Origin: Acidobacteriota bacterium
GTDB lineage: Bacteria > Acidobacteriota > Terriglobia > Bryobacterales > Bryobacteraceae
Assembly: GCA_947505565.1 (NCBI GenBank)
Contig: CANNLB010000293.1
Coordinates: 1-5,137, forward strand
Direction: 5' to 3'
DNA length: 5,137 bases
A model generated the notes under the pieces. It was not told where the DNA came from. It was given only the letters and a program-made list of their open reading frames with translations, and made no database searches. Of this stretch, positions 3,890 through 5,137 are shown one piece after another (position 1 is the stretch's first letter; the number at the start of each line of letters is the position of its first letter). Position numbers and translations under genes: made by a program.

Positions 3890-5137
3890 GTGTCACCGAT
3901 TCGTTTATCCGCCCTCGTAGGCTTGCTGGCAACAGCTCCCCTTTTCGGCCAAGAGCCCTCTTTTGACCACACGGTTCGTTCCTTGCTGGCCAAGTCCTGC
4001 GTCAGTTGCCACAATGAGCGGTCGGCCGCCGGCGGCCTGAACATCGCCCCCTTCCAGGACCCGGCCTCCCTCGGCTCCAATCGCGACGATTGGGAACGCA
4101 TCATCCAAAAAGTGCGCACCGGCGAAATGCCCCCCCAAGGCATGCCCCGCCCCGGCCAAGCCCAGGTCGAGGCGCTCCTCGCCTTCGTCGCTACGGAATT
4201 TGAACGCGCCGACAAACTCGTCAAACCCGACCCCGGCCGCGTCACCGCCCGCCGTCTCAACCGCAACGAGTACACCAACACCATCCGCGACCTCCTCGGC
4301 GTTGAGTTCCGCGCCGAACGTGACTTCCCCACCGACGACTCCGGCTACGGCTTCGACAACATCGGCGACGTCCTCACCATCTCCCCCATTCTGATGGAGA
4401 AATACCTCAACGCCGCCGAACGCATCGCCGCTCGCGCCATCGGCGCCGACCCCCTCCCCAAACCCGTCGAAAAGCTCTATCACAACCGCGATAAAACCAT
4501 CCGCCGCGTCGACCGCAGCTCGATCGAAGCCTCCCACCGCGTCGATTTCGAAGGCGAATACACCATCCGCTTCGGCCTCCCCGGCGAACGCGCCGCCGAC
4601 GCCCCGCCCGTCAAACTCGGCCTCTGGATGGACGGTAAGCTCCTCCAAACCTTGATGGCCGAAACCAAGCCCTCCAAGCTCGTCTATTTCAACCCCTACT
4701 CCGAAGAGGAGATGCGCCTCTCCCTCCCCGAAGGCGATCACGTCTTCCGCGTCGGCTTCATCGACGACGAATTCGTCAAAACCCTCAACGACAAAGAAGC
4801 TTACAGCAACAAGAAGAACAAGTTCCTCGAATCGATTCTCTTCATCGGCCCGTTCGCCGAAAAGACCGAACGCCCCAGCCGCAAAAAACTGCTCACCTGC
4901 GATCCGAACTCCGGCCCCGCTTGCCTCGAAACCATCCTCTCGAGCCTCGCCCGCCGGGCGTATCGCCGCCCCGTCACCAAAGCGGAAGTCGCCAGCCTCA
5001 CCCGTTTCGTCGGCCTCGCCAAGCAGGAAGGCCTCTCCACCGAACAAGGCCTCCAACTCGCCATTCAAGCCGTCCTCGTATCCCCCCACTTCCTCTTCCG
5101 CGTCGAACGCGACTCCGACCCCGCCCCACCCCCCCCC
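3890..5137 (+). CDS. Exported planctomycete-type cytochrome c protein with PSD3/PSD5 (DUF1587/DUF1595) domains, 3' partial
   Basis: The frame stays open to the window end, giving 416 residues of a longer protein. From GTG 3890 it begins with a probable signal peptide: R5, a hydrophobic stretch 6-19, and likely cleavage after G20. Next comes a PSCyt1-like cytochrome c domain with the haem motif C37-V-S-C40-H41 and a likely distal ligand M80 in E-M-P-P. The PSD3 (DUF1587) domain follows at about 118-182, with R121-R-L-N-R-N-E-Y128 and R-D-L-L-G. A beta-rich middle segment covers about 200-325 and may be a carbohydrate-binding-like sandwich. The PSD5 (DUF1595) domain starts near C345, with A354-R-R-A-Y-R-R-P361; C337 and C345 could form a disulfide. 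Known relatives continue into PSD4 (DUF1592), PSCyt3 (DUF1588) and PSD2 (DUF1585), and often sit beside a DUF1552 gene; both would lie beyond the window. The proteins act in the periplasm or on the cell surface and are presumed to take part in polymer oxidation or redox reactions, but the reaction is unknown. The start could also be GTG 3887; no ATG is available after the upstream stop at 3863-3865. Confidence 0.88.
   Translation, partial: MSPIRLSALVGLLATAPLFGQEPSFDHTVRSLLAKSCVSCHNERSAAGGLNIAPFQDPASLGSNRDDWERIIQKVRTGEMPPQGMPRPGQAQVEALLAFVATEFERADKLVKPDPGRVTARRLNRNEYTNTIRDLLGVEFRAERDFPTDDSGYGFDNIGDVLTISPILMEKYLNAAERIAARAIGADPLPKPVEKLYHNRDKTIRRVDRSSIEASHRVDFEGEYTIRFGLPGERAADAPPVKLGLWMDGKLLQTLMAETKPSKLVYFNPYSEEEMRLSLPEGDHVFRVGFIDDEFVKTLNDKEAYSNKKNKFLESILFIGPFAEKTERPSRKKLLTCDPNSGPACLETILSSLARRAYRRPVTKAEVASLTRFVGLAKQEGLSTEQGLQLAIQAVLVSPHFLFRVERDSDPAPPPP

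Noticed and set aside
3905..5089. 394-residue open frame on the minus strand
   Set aside because: It lies fully antisense to the cytochrome-type gene, is a low-complexity Gly/Ala/Glu/Val-rich product of the C-rich third positions opposite, and shows no family motif.

Overview
The window is a C-rich, high-GC bacterial segment carrying five protein genes and one tRNA. The organism is most likely a soil acidobacterium of the Solibacter/Bryobacter type. The main reasons are a Planctomycete/Acidobacteria-type cytochrome c protein (PSCyt1-PSD3-PSD5 order) and two atypical thymidylate-kinase-like genes beside a Ppx/GppA gene. This is an inference from gene content; no rRNA or other phylogenetic marker is present.

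Layout. On the minus strand, reading leftward from 2148, there is a compact three-gene operon. It holds a thymidylate-kinase-like protein with an intact P-loop (2148-1417), a diverged paralogue whose P-loop lysine is arginine (1448-723, overlapping by 32 nt), and an HpcH/HpaI-family class II aldolase (726-19, joined by a 4-nt ATGA overlap). A 60-bp divergent intergenic region (2149-2208) separates this operon from a plus-strand Ppx/GppA-type phosphatase (2209-3738). A tRNA-Gln(CUG) with an encoded CCA end follows 21 nt after the phosphatase stop (3760-3833). Last comes a plus-strand exported cytochrome c-like PSD protein that starts with GTG near 3890 and runs off the window at 5137.

The divergent unit joins two P-loop nucleotide-kinase-fold proteins to an enzyme family that hydrolyses polyphosphate or pppGpp. 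A shared role in phosphate or nucleotide homeostasis is a reasonable hypothesis but is not shown by the sequence. The aldolase is translationally coupled to the kinases but has no obvious pathway link to them. The cytochrome-type gene looks like an independent unit for periplasmic redox or polymer breakdown.

The plus strand is richer in C than in G over the whole window, whichever way the genes run. The minus-strand genes therefore use G-ending codons and the plus-strand genes C-ending ones. This makes long antisense open frames common, and I treat them as shadows. No stretch over 300 bases lacks a gene, and I saw no CRISPR array, insertion sequence or prophage signal.
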